A stretch of DNA of 64,000 nucleotides from an uncultured Mucilaginibacter sp. (GCA_903863845.1 CAIPDP010000075.1:1-64000); one strand, 5' to 3'. Positions 27,910-36,462 are shown, counted from the first letter of the stretch. Program-made: numbers and translations. The notes: a model not told the origin generated them from the letters alone.

Positions 27910-28954
27910 CGGACCGGGCAAGCCTTTTGAATTTATTGAAACAGCGCTTCCCGAGATCAAAAGCGGTGAGGTACTGGTAAAGACACTGTACACCACTATT
28001 TGCGGAAGCGATATTCACACCTATTGCGGACGCAGGCAGGAGCCACCAAATGTAGTTTTGGGCCATGAAATCGTTGGTGAGATACTTTGGATCGACAGGG
28101 ATCACCCTGCAACTGATCAACGCGGAGTAGCCCTGGCACCAGGCGACCGCGTTACCTGGTCGATATTTGCTGTACCAGCCAACGTTAGGGCACCCAGGGC
28201 CGATATACCACAGAAGAGCGATCAGCTCTTTAAGTACGGGCATACCCTCGCAAGCGGCAATGACGTATTTAATGGCGGCCTGGCCGAGTATTGTATCCTG
28301 CGCGCCAATACAGCACTTATAAAAATAGCAACGACGATACCACTTAAAGTTGCAGCAACCATCAGTTGTGCTCATGCAACGGTTGCTGGGGCGCTACGCG
28401 TTGCAGGACCTATCGAAAACCGTAAAGTGATCGTATTTGGAGCCGGTTTACTGGGCCTGTCATGCCTGGCCATGTGCAGGGAAGCCGGTGCCTCAAATAT
28501 CACACTGATCGACACCGATGCTTCCAGGTTACAATGGGGCAAAAAATTCGGTGCCGACGAAACCTGCATTTTTAACAGCGCTGATGCAGCTATTACCCCG
28601 CCCTGGCCGGAAGCCGACCTGGTTTTTGATATGACCGGGCAACCTGATGCCATGAAAGCCGGAATCGATTCGCTGGCCCTTGGCGGTACTGCCATCTGGA
28701 TAGGCGCTGCCTACCCGGCGAAACCTGTACCGGTTGACGCTCAAAAAATTGTCCGTAAAATTTTGACGATAAAAGGGCTGCACAACTATAACTACCAGGA
28801 TTTTGAATACGCTACTGCTTTCATCGAGCATAACTACCTAACCTATCCTTTTGAAGAACTGGTAGAAAAAGAATTTGATTTGCAGCAAACGGAGGAAGCT
28901 TTCAAATATGCAAGTGAACATAAACCGGTACGGGTTGGGATCAAAATAAATTGA
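27860..28954 (+). CDS. Zinc-binding (medium-chain) alcohol dehydrogenase
   Basis: TTICGSDIHTYCGRR, VVLGHEIVGEI, VIVFGAGLLGLSCLAMCREAGA Rossmann motif; resembles the phosphonate-catabolism-associated ADH type (TIGR03366). Confidence 0.85.
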   Translation: MNSRELAFPPGKAVIFNGPGKPFEFIETALPEIKSGEVLVKTLYTTICGSDIHTYCGRRQEPPNVVLGHEIVGEILWIDRDHPATDQRGVALAPGDRVTWSIFAVPANVRAPRADIPQKSDQLFKYGHTLASGNDVFNGGLAEYCILRANTALIKIATTIPLKVAATISCAHATVAGALRVAGPIENRKVIVFGAGLLGLSCLAMCREAGASNITLIDTDASRLQWGKKFGADETCIFNSADAAITPPWPEADLVFDMTGQPDAMKAGIDSLALGGTAIWIGAAYPAKPVPVDAQKIVRKILTIKGLHNYNYQDFEYATAFIEHNYLTYPFEELVEKEFDLQQTEEAFKYASEHKPVRVGIKIN

Positions 28955-29009
28955 ACCCGGATATAAACTTTGGTTTGGGTTTCTATATTATTGTAGACGA
29001 TTCCAGTTT

Positions 29010-29723
29010 ATGTCAATAGCAAGCAGCGAACCCGACTATAAAAAACAAGCCGCCGAAAAAGCACTTCAGTTTGTGCAGGAAGGGCAAATCATCGGCCTGG
29101 GCGATGGTAGCACCATGCTGCACCTGGCCGAATTTATTGTTGCCGATAAAAGCCTGGCCGCATCGCTCACTTTTACATCTTCATCTGCAAAAACAAGCAA
29201 CCGGTTAAGTGACCTGGGTGTTAGGGTACTGCCGCCCTCGGAACTTGCAAAAATCGATCGCTATTTTGATGGCTGCGACCAGTTTGACCGCGAACTCAAT
29301 GCCTTAAAGAGCGGAGGAGGCATTCATACCATCGAAAAAATAGTAGCAGGCATGGCAGGTGAATTTATTTTAGTTGGCGATGCCGAAAAATATTCAGAAC
29401 AACTCAGCACCCGCTTTCCGGTGGTGATCGAAATCATCCCCGCGGCCGTCAGTTCAGTAATTGCACAATTGCAAGAGACCTTCCCTGCCATTGTTTACCA
29501 TTTACGCCAAAACCCTGCCTCAACGGAAGCAGCCATAAACGAGCGCGGGAATTACCTATTGAACGTAACTTTCAACGTTTTACCGGAATTGGCTTTTTTG
29601 AACACCTTCATCAAACTATTGCCCGGTGTGGTCGATCATTCGCTGTTCTACCGGCTAGCCAGTAAGGCTGTCGTGGCGGGGCCTGATGGTGTCATCGTGA
29701 TGTATCCGGCTGCCATTGCATAA
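29010..29723 (+). CDS. Ribose-5-phosphate isomerase A-like protein (divergent)
   Basis: GLGDGSTM (usually GxGTGSTA), FDGCDQFD (usually DGADEID), LKSGGGIHTIEKIVA. Confidence 0.85.
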   Translation: MSIASSEPDYKKQAAEKALQFVQEGQIIGLGDGSTMLHLAEFIVADKSLAASLTFTSSSAKTSNRLSDLGVRVLPPSELAKIDRYFDGCDQFDRELNALKSGGGIHTIEKIVAGMAGEFILVGDAEKYSEQLSTRFPVVIEIIPAAVSSVIAQLQETFPAIVYHLRQNPASTEAAINERGNYLLNVTFNVLPELAFLNTFIKLLPGVVDHSLFYRLASKAVVAGPDGVIVMYPAAIA

Positions 29724-29730
29724 AATCAGG

Positions 29731-29778
29731 ACTTTAAGCTGAAAGCTTTTTACAATTGACCACGAGTTGAAAACTCGC
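29731..29778. repeat. Double-hairpin intergenic repeat, copy 1
   Basis: ACTTTAAGCTGAAAGCTTTTTACAATTGACCACGAGTTGAAAACTCGC; near-identical 48-nt copy at 34139-34186. Confidence 0.85.
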
Positions 29779-29819
29779 TTAAGCAGGTGTATAAATTTCT
29801 ATCTTAGCGCATATAGCGA

Positions 29820-31706
29820 TTGCCGCCTTTAAAACACATGACCAAATTCAGGTACGATATAAATGCCTTACGAGCCCTTGCAGTAATAGCTGTGTTGCTA
29901 TTTCATTTAAATCTGCCGAATTCCTATGGTGGATTTATTGGTGTCGATATTTTCTTTGTCATTTCCGGCTATCTGATGACAAGAATAATTTTTGATAGCA
30001 TCGAAAAAAACGATTTCTCGATACTTAGGTTCTGGGCAAACCGAATTAGGCGTATCGTACCTGCACTGATGATCCTAACACTAGTGATTACCCTGGCGGG
30101 CTATTTCTATTACCTGCCTAATGAATATAACGTCAACGAAAAAAATGCCACAGCAAGCTTGCTGTTCTATTCCAATATTTCCTACTGGAAGAATATCAGC
30201 TACTTTGAACCAGCATCTGACAATAATATCTTTTTACACACCTGGTCGCTATCGGTCGAATGCCAGTTTTACCTGCTTTATCCTGTTATCATCTATTTGC
30301 TGTTTAGGTTACTAAAGAAAAGTCAATATGTTTTTGCAGCGATAGGCATCGCTACAGTACTATTTTGTTGCCTCTCGCTTTTCTGGTCGCTCCGATCAGC
30401 CAACACCTCATTTTATTTATTACACACCCGTTGCTGGGAACTGCTGGCAGGCGGTTTGGCCCTGGCTATCGAAAAAAAGTATACCGTTCAATTTAAATGG
30501 GGACCGCCCCTATGCTATGCTGCCCTGATTTTATCGATCGTATTCCTAAACGAAAGCATATTATGGCCGGGGGTATACACGCTGATCCCGGTGATCGCTA
30601 CCATGGGTATCCTGGTTTCAAATCAAAGTGGTTATAGCATTTTTCAAAATAGCGCCCTACAATTAACAGGCAGGATATCCTACTCGCTTTACCTGTGGCA
30701 CTGGCCGTTGATCGTTTTTGCCCGCTATTTGGGCTTTCCATTTAATACTTTAACGATCATCGTTATCCTGGCTTTGGCGTTTTTACTTGCCTGGTTAAGT
30801 TATCGGTTTATCGAGTCGATCAAATTTAAAACAAGTATCCCATTAGTTGCCGCACTGGCAGTTTTAGCGATCGCAACCAGTTTGCTTAGTGGGTTCAGTC
30901 CGGCCTATCAAGCAAAGATCTCGGAGATGGCTAATTACAAAGTTAAACACGACAGGCAGATCAAAGCACAATTCAGCACCGGTTGTTGCTTTGTGGAGGC
31001 CGACGGACCAGAGGAGTTTAATAAATTTATTAAACGCGATTGTTTAAAAATAGACAGCACCAAAAAGAATATACTATTGATGGGCGATAGCCATGCCGCG
31101 AGTTTGTCAGCGTCTTTAAAGGATCAGTTTGCTGCTTATCCTATCCATTTATTGCAGGCGACGGCATCATCAGCATTTCCTTTTATTCCCAAAAACACCG
31201 GCACCGATTTTCATCATCAGCTGTACCAATACATTTATACCGACTTTTTAGTAAAAAACAGCAAACATATCGACGGCGTTATTTTATGCGGTAGCTGGTA
31301 CAAATACCCGGAGCAGGAAGTAGTAGAGCCTTTATTACAGGCAACCCGGTATTTAAAAGCGCTGGGGATACCGGTGGTTATTATTGGGCAAACCAATATA
31401 TATACCCTTCAATTGCCAACCATTATCGCAAGAGGGATGGAACATAACACCGATCTGACGGCCATTTTCACCGTAAAACAGGCTGGTGCCTACAACGAGT
31501 TCTTAAAGCAAAAACTCCAGCCTTATTATATCGATGTTTATTATCCAAAAGCGATTCCGCCGGTAAGCCCAAATGCCGATCCTTTTGTGTTCGACCGCAG
31601 TCACCTTTCCAGATACGGTGCAGATCTGGTTGTAAAAAAGATCGTAGCCGACCCCATCTTTACCGATCAATTCCGAAATAGCTATTTTAAGCATGGGACA
31701 AATTGA
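29820..31706 (+). CDS. Acyltransferase 3 family protein with C-terminal SGNH-like domain (OatA-like)
   Basis: FRYDINALRALAVIAVLLFHL...GGFIGVDIFFVISGYLMT; SGNH part LLMGDSHAASL and FDRSHLSRYGADLV. Confidence 0.92.
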   Translation: MPPLKHMTKFRYDINALRALAVIAVLLFHLNLPNSYGGFIGVDIFFVISGYLMTRIIFDSIEKNDFSILRFWANRIRRIVPALMILTLVITLAGYFYYLPNEYNVNEKNATASLLFYSNISYWKNISYFEPASDNNIFLHTWSLSVECQFYLLYPVIIYLLFRLLKKSQYVFAAIGIATVLFCCLSLFWSLRSANTSFYLLHTRCWELLAGGLALAIEKKYTVQFKWGPPLCYAALILSIVFLNESILWPGVYTLIPVIATMGILVSNQSGYSIFQNSALQLTGRISYSLYLWHWPLIVFARYLGFPFNTLTIIVILALAFLLAWLSYRFIESIKFKTSIPLVAALAVLAIATSLLSGFSPAYQAKISEMANYKVKHDRQIKAQFSTGCCFVEADGPEEFNKFIKRDCLKIDSTKKNILLMGDSHAASLSASLKDQFAAYPIHLLQATASSAFPFIPKNTGTDFHHQLYQYIYTDFLVKNSKHIDGVILCGSWYKYPEQEVVEPLLQATRYLKALGIPVVIIGQTNIYTLQLPTIIARGMEHNTDLTAIFTVKQAGAYNEFLKQKLQPYYIDVYYPKAIPPVSPNADPFVFDRSHLSRYGADLVVKKIVADPIFTDQFRNSYFKHGTN

Positions 31707-31760
31707 ACGTGTTTTGCCAAACCAGAAATAAGTGACTCACACGATTTAAAAAGCCGATGT

Positions 31761-31783
31761 AACGAAGATTTTTTAACTTCGTT
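31761..31783. repeat. Small intergenic hairpin AACGAAG-N-CTTCGTT
   Basis: AACGAAGATTTTTTAACTTCGTT. Confidence 0.5.
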
Positions 31784-31809
31784 GAAGTACAGGAAATACA
31801 AAAACAGCG

Positions 31810-33006
31810 ATGCTTTTTACAAAAAAACTGAGTGGCAATTGGAAAATACTCGAAAACGTAGTTTTCGTATTTGCATTTGCTTATATCATGTACCAACTCA
31901 CTTCTGGCTACCTGCTGTATTTCTACAACTCCATCAAAGGCAAAGGATTTATTGAAGCCGTAGTTGCGCCAATTGGGAAGCACGATTATTACAAGAGTGT
32001 AATGGCGATCATTATTTTACTCAATGCTACTTGCGTGTTATGGGAAATCCTGTCGCTGATTTTGCTGCTATTGAAGCAGGAAAGTGGCAATTTACTGGGT
32101 TACAGTAAATATAAATACGTCTTTAAAAAAGTGTTGGTTAACTACAAACCCTCCTTTCTGGCATTACTCATCACCGAACTTTTACCGATGCTGCTCCTGA
32201 TCCACATGTTTTGGATCTGGCTGCCCTATTTTCAAAAGATCCGCTTATTCACCATCAATTTAAAATGGTATAGCTGGATATATGCCTACCTCTGCTTTGA
32301 ATTTGCCATTTGGTTATACCACTTTGGTGCGCACCGGGTACGGCTATTATGGTGCCTGCATGCGCCACACCACTCGCCATCCGAACTAAATTTGACCATC
32401 AATTGGGTGAGTTTTTTTGCCGAGGGTTATTATTCCAATTTGATCTACTTAATTATTCTAACGCTTTTTGGTGTAAATCCGGTAATGTTTGTGGCCATTA
32501 TGGCGCTAAGCACAACCTGGGGGATGTTTGCCCATATCAGCGAACGCACATTAAAAAATGGCAAATTGGGTATACTGCAGCATTTCATCATTACACCGGC
32601 ACATCACCGGGTTCACCACGAAAAACATCCGCTTTATATCGATACCAACTTTGCCACTTTTGTGCCTTTATGGGATTGGATTTTCGGCACCTTACAACCC
32701 CTGAAAGAAGACATCAGGGAAGGCTATGGTGTCAGAAGGGAATTAGATGTGACCAACTTTTCTGATCTGTATTTTGGTGAGATCGTGCTCCTCTACCACG
32801 ATATTAAAAATGCGCAGACACTAAAGAATAAATTTCTATACCTCATCAAGCCCCCCGGCTGGAATCCCGAAAGCTCGGCCAATACTGCTGCGGCGTTAAG
32901 ACGGGCCTATTTGAAAACTAACCCTGCCCCGGGCCTGACCAGCAGATCCACCTTTTTGTCTGCGATTAAATTGGGCCCCAAAACGCAAACAGCCGATCAG
33001 CTTTAA
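31810..33006 (+). CDS. Sterol desaturase/fatty acid hydroxylase superfamily protein
   Basis: His clusters HFGAHR, HAPHHS and HHRVHHEK across TM segments. Confidence 0.9.
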   Translation: MLFTKKLSGNWKILENVVFVFAFAYIMYQLTSGYLLYFYNSIKGKGFIEAVVAPIGKHDYYKSVMAIIILLNATCVLWEILSLILLLLKQESGNLLGYSKYKYVFKKVLVNYKPSFLALLITELLPMLLLIHMFWIWLPYFQKIRLFTINLKWYSWIYAYLCFEFAIWLYHFGAHRVRLLWCLHAPHHSPSELNLTINWVSFFAEGYYSNLIYLIILTLFGVNPVMFVAIMALSTTWGMFAHISERTLKNGKLGILQHFIITPAHHRVHHEKHPLYIDTNFATFVPLWDWIFGTLQPLKEDIREGYGVRRELDVTNFSDLYFGEIVLLYHDIKNAQTLKNKFLYLIKPPGWNPESSANTAAALRRAYLKTNPAPGLTSRSTFLSAIKLGPKTQTADQL

Positions 33007-33083
33007 ATTATCTTTTTGGGGAAGTATTGGGCTAAGGTTTGACGTGCTTTTATAATCTTCCGGGAGCGTGATAGCAAAAAACC

Positions 33084-33210
33084 GTCATTTCGACGAGCCG
33101 GCAAAGCATGTGCCGCTGGGGTGAGGAGAAAACTTGTCCCCCTTGCCGGGCTTGGCGTTTAAGTTTTCTCCTTGCGCCCGGCGCGATCCCCATCAAGCTC
33201 GTTCGAATGA
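33084..33210. repeat. Imperfect palindromic MITE-like element
   Basis: Outer arms GTCATTTCGACGAGC / AGCTCGTTCGAATGA; inner arms GAGGAGAAAACTT 33123-33135 / AAGTTTTCTCCTT 33161-33173. Confidence 0.65.
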
Positions 33211-33222
33211 TATGGTGGTTAT

Positions 33223-33264
33223 TACCAGAATGAGACTTACGAAGTTTTCCAAACTTCGTAAGTC
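33223..33264. repeat. TACCAGAATGAGACTTACGAAGTTT..AAACTTCGTAAGTC hairpin repeat, copy 1
   Basis: Second copy at 35214-35256; partial copy (TACCAGAATGAGACTTA) at 33365-33381. Confidence 0.85.
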
Positions 33265-33281
33265 CCGGCAGATGCCTTTTG

Positions 33282-33336
33282 TCTTTGCGAGGAGCCGCAG
33301 GGTTTCAGCGTCGGGCGCGACGTGGCAATCGCAAGG
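33282..33336. repeat. TTTGCGAGGAGC...GCGACGTGGCAATCGCAAGG intergenic repeat
   Basis: TTGCGA/TCGCAA terminal inverted ends. Confidence 0.5.
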
Positions 33337-33382
33337 TATGTTTTTGGAGTTAGTTCGAGGTTCGTACCAGAATGAGACTTAT

Positions 33383-33556
33383 TTAATCATCTGCGTTATC
33401 CTTTGTTTCAACCAATTCTATCTTAAACACAGGATCATCCTCTTTGCGTTTTGATAGGGAAACAGGAACACCGCCCACCAGGCCAACGCCCATTCCTGCC
33501 AAAAAAATAAACAGCACCAAAAAGATTTGCCTTACAGCCTTTTTGAATCTTTTCAT
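33383..33556 (-). CDS. 57-aa single-pass membrane protein, absent from the ORF track
   Basis: Minus-strand reading gives MKRFKKAVRQIFLVLFIFLAGMGVGLVGGVPVSLSKRKEDDPVFKIELVETKDNADD*, a complete ORF with positive N terminus and one TM helix. Confidence 0.6.
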   Translation of the reverse strand: MKRFKKAVRQIFLVLFIFLAGMGVGLVGGVPVSLSKRKEDDPVFKIELVETKDNADD

Positions 33557-33628
33557 AAAAATAAATAAAAGGTGAATTGTTGTAGCCCGGCTTTTGGGTA
33601 CAACTATTTTAAATAGATCGGGAAGAAT

Positions 33629-34042
33629 TTAACCTAAAAACGAATCAAAAGCGTCATCACTCAAAACCTGTGGGATTTTGTTGGAATGATGAAGGTGAAA
33701 ACAGGTAGTTATAAAAACAGAACAGCGAGATTGCACATCAATCCTAATTTTAGTAAGTCGACCATATTGAAGGATAGCATTTTGGTGCTGACAATTTTGA
33801 TCGATCAAGGCGCATTGCAGTTGGCCTATAGGTGATTTGCCGTCGGGAGCTACATCAAACGATTCGGCTTTATTTGAGAAAACGAGTTCGGTTGGTGCTT
33901 TTTGTTGAATCCGCGTCGATTGACCGCTAAGGCCATTGAACGTAAAAATGCTGGCAAAAAGACATAAGAAAAGCAGCCATTTGGCAATGGGTGAACTAAT
34001 TCTGAAGGCTGTATTGTTTGCCATATCATCAAAATTAGTCAT
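33629..34042 (-). CDS. Small membrane/exported hypothetical protein
   Basis: Hydrophobic N-terminal segment (WLLFLCLFASIFTFNGLSGQ); CxxxxxNC and cysteine/histidine-rich end (CSVFITTCFHLHHSN). Confidence 0.4.
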   Translation of the reverse strand: MTNFDDMANNTAFRISSPIAKWLLFLCLFASIFTFNGLSGQSTRIQQKAPTELVFSNKAESFDVAPDGKSPIGQLQCALIDQNCQHQNAILQYGRLTKIRIDVQSRCSVFITTCFHLHHSNKIPQVLSDDAFDSFLG

Positions 34043-34138
34043 TATCCTGAACTTACTATTAAAAATTTACCTTACTTATTATCCGATGAAAGCTTATTTT
34101 TAAGAATTAAATCAATAGGCTGTCACTGATGTCTTAAT

Positions 34139-34186
34139 ACTTTAAGCTGTAAGCTTTTAAATTTTTACCACGAGTTGAAAACTCGC
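34139..34186. repeat. Double-hairpin intergenic repeat, copy 2
   Basis: ACTTTAAGCTGTAAGCTTTTAAATTTTTACCACGAGTTGAAAACTCGC; pairs with 29731-29778. Confidence 0.85.
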
Positions 34187-34336
34187 GGGAGCGGAGTGGA
34201 ATTGAAAGTTAAATACAGTGAAAATCAAATCATCAGATCACCTGCCGCAGAAAGCCTTATTTCCTTGCTCGGAATTTAAAATTTGAATCCTAAAAAAGCT
34301 ATTTTTGATTAACCGATTTTAAATCAAATTACTGCC

Positions 34337-35200
34337 ATGGAAAATAACCAACCGCTCGCCAGTTTAGATGAATGGGAAAAAGATATACTGGAACGATATC
34401 CGGATCCTGAAACTATCGCAACAAATAAAGCAACCGAGGCATTCAGGGATTATAAAGCGGAGGCCAGGGATACGGTAAAAGAATTTTACCGTTTAAACCA
34501 TCAGTATCAGAGTTACGATTTTGTACTCGACAAAAAAGCTGATTTTTTGCAGTTCAATAAAAAGGAAATGCCGATTTGGAATGCCTTTGATTTTTTAAAT
34601 GAATTGGTTGATGATTCGGATCCGGATACTGATCTGGATCAGATGCAGCATTTGTTGCAAACTTCTGAAGCGATCAGAAATGATGGTCACCCTGACTGGA
34701 TGGTTCTGGTGGGTTTGATACATGATATGGGTAAAGTATTATGTTTATTTGGTGAACCGCAATGGGCGGTGGTAGGCGATACATTCCCGGTCGGTTGCGC
34801 CTGGTCCGACAAAATCGTTTTCCCGGAATTCTTCAGCGATAATCCTGATTTCGAAAACGATATCTACAGCCAAAAGTATGGTGTTTACGCCCCCAATTGC
34901 GGATTGCGTAACGTGCATATGTCATGGGGACATGACGAATATGTATACCACATGATGAAAGATTATTTACCCGAGGAGGGTTTATACATGTTACGTTATC
35001 ATTCATTTTATGCGCAACATCGCGAAGGTGCCTATGATCATTTAATGGACGAACATGACCATAAAATGTTTAAATGGGTAAAATTATTCAACCCTTATGA
35101 TTTGTATTCAAAAAACCCAAATCAAAAAAGCTGGGAAGAGTTACAACCCTATTATACTGCATTGGTAAAAGAATATTTACCCGAAACCCTAAAGTTTTAG
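34337..35200 (+). CDS. Inositol oxygenase (MIOX) family protein
   Basis: HPDWMVLVGLIHDMGKVL, EPQWAVVGDTFPVGCAWSDKIVFPEFF, MSWGHDEYVYHMMKD, RYHSFYAQHREGAYDHLMDEHD, KLFNPYDLYSK. Confidence 0.93.
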   Translation: MENNQPLASLDEWEKDILERYPDPETIATNKATEAFRDYKAEARDTVKEFYRLNHQYQSYDFVLDKKADFLQFNKKEMPIWNAFDFLNELVDDSDPDTDLDQMQHLLQTSEAIRNDGHPDWMVLVGLIHDMGKVLCLFGEPQWAVVGDTFPVGCAWSDKIVFPEFFSDNPDFENDIYSQKYGVYAPNCGLRNVHMSWGHDEYVYHMMKDYLPEEGLYMLRYHSFYAQHREGAYDHLMDEHDHKMFKWVKLFNPYDLYSKNPNQKSWEELQPYYTALVKEYLPETLKF

Positions 35201-35213
35201 ACGAATATGCTCT

Positions 35214-35256
35214 TACCAGAATGAGACTTACGAAGTTTAAAAAAACTTCGTAAGTC
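35214..35256. repeat. TACCAGAATGAGACTTACGAAGTTT hairpin repeat, copy 2
   Basis: Same sequence as 33223-33264 outside the loop. Confidence 0.85.
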
Positions 35257-35275
35257 TGTCCTGCCCCATAAACCC

Positions 35276-35605
35276 TTAATTGTCGATCTTCTGGCTATTC
35301 TTATTCAATTGCTGGTTCAGGGCCTTCTGGTCTGCTTTGGTCAAATGTCCATGATCCTGTTTGCGCATATCTCTTTTTTCCTGATTGATCTCGCGCAGGT
35401 TTTTCCTATCCTGGTGGGCCTGAGATTTAGTCAGATCGCCTTCTTTGCGCTCAGTATTTATTCTTTTTTCCTGGTTGTCTTCACGTTTGTTAACCTGGTT
35501 AACACGTGGATGATGTGCAATGTGGGTACGCTGATGACCGGGACCCTGTGCAAAAGCTAAACTTGCTATTGCAAATGCTGCTATGGTTAAAACTGTCTTT
35601 TTCAT
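35276..35605 (-). CDS. Secreted highly charged K/Q/R-rich small protein
   Basis: Signal peptide MKKTVLTIAAFAIASLAFAQ; internal approximate repeat GDLTKSQAHQDRKNLREINQEKRDMRKQDHGHLTKADQKALNQQLN. Confidence 0.6.
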   Translation of the reverse strand: MKKTVLTIAAFAIASLAFAQGPGHQRTHIAHHPRVNQVNKREDNQEKRINTERKEGDLTKSQAHQDRKNLREINQEKRDMRKQDHGHLTKADQKALNQQLNKNSQKIDN

Positions 35606-35817
35606 AATTTTCGGTTGTTTGTTTTATAGATGGCTCATAGAATGAAAGGTTTAATAGGATCGAAATTTTCCTGCAAAGCATAGTTTTTCATCCCCGCTGG
35701 TGAGCGTATGCAGCGTTGGACTTCGGGTACGCACAAAATGGGAAATGGTTGTTGCAGCGGTTTGTTTCAATCCTTACTGCTCCGTAAATTGCAATAACCT
35801 TTTATACCCAAGTCAAA

Positions 35818-36392
35818 TGAAAAAAATGATCATTTTCGTTTTTCTCGCAACTGCCTCATTGGTTGCTAAAGCACAAATAGATACAACCAGGATAGATATT
35901 CCGATGAAAGACGGGAAGATATTCTATGAGGGAATTGTCGAAACTCCTAATCTTACGAAAGTTGACCTGTACAACAACGCAAAACAATGGTTCGTCGATT
36001 ATTTTAAAAGTTCGAAGGATGTGATACAGAATGACGATAAGGATCAGGGCCGAATTGTGGGTAAGGGTATAATTTTCATATCCTGGAAAGATAATGGTTC
36101 AAAAGGAGACTATAATGACGAAATCACTATCCAGGTTGACGTAAAAGACGGAAAATATAGGTATAGAATATATAATATGACCATCATTAGGGACCTTCCT
36201 TACAATGCGCATACTGGTCAAAATCCTTCCATTCAATTTTTTGCCGAGGACCTGATCAATAAATTGTATAACAACGGAAATCTATTTCTTACTAAAGGCC
36301 AATGCAGAGTTGTATTGCAATCGATGGATGTTGAAACAACGGCTACTATTGCTTCACTGGAAAAAGCGATGAAAAAACCAGATAATTTTTAA
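35818..36392 (+). CDS. DUF4468-like secreted protein
   Basis: Signal peptide MKKMIIFVFLATASLVAKAQ at the internal Met; YEGIVETPNLTKVDLYNNAKQWFVDYFKSSKDVIQNDDKDQGRIVGKG. Confidence 0.75.
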
Positions 36393-36418
36393 ATTGGGCT
36401 TTTATCCCCCCTTGGTGT

Positions 36419-36462
36419 GAGGTACTGTCATCAAAAGCAAGCGTTTTTGATGACAGTACCTC
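36419..36462. repeat. Perfect 18-bp inverted repeat with 8-nt loop
   Basis: GAGGTACTGTCATCAAAA-gcaagcgt-TTTTGATGACAGTACCTC. Confidence 0.9.

Noticed and set aside
27875-28375. ORF 27875..28375 (-), 166 aa
   Set aside because: Antisense to the zinc-binding dehydrogenase; shadow ORF
32310-32765. ORF 32310..32765 (+), 151 aa
   Set aside because: Alternative frame inside the sterol desaturase/fatty acid hydroxylase gene
33134-33454. ORF 33134..33454 (+)
   Set aside because: Lies entirely in stacked intergenic repeats and antisense to the better-supported 57-aa membrane protein
34337-35200. PhnZ-type phosphonate oxygenase reading of the inositol oxygenase
   Set aside because: Although PhnZ shares the HD/diiron fold, the length and EPQWAVVGDTFPVGC, HSFYAQHREGAYDHLM and KLFNPYDLYSK motifs fit MIOX much better
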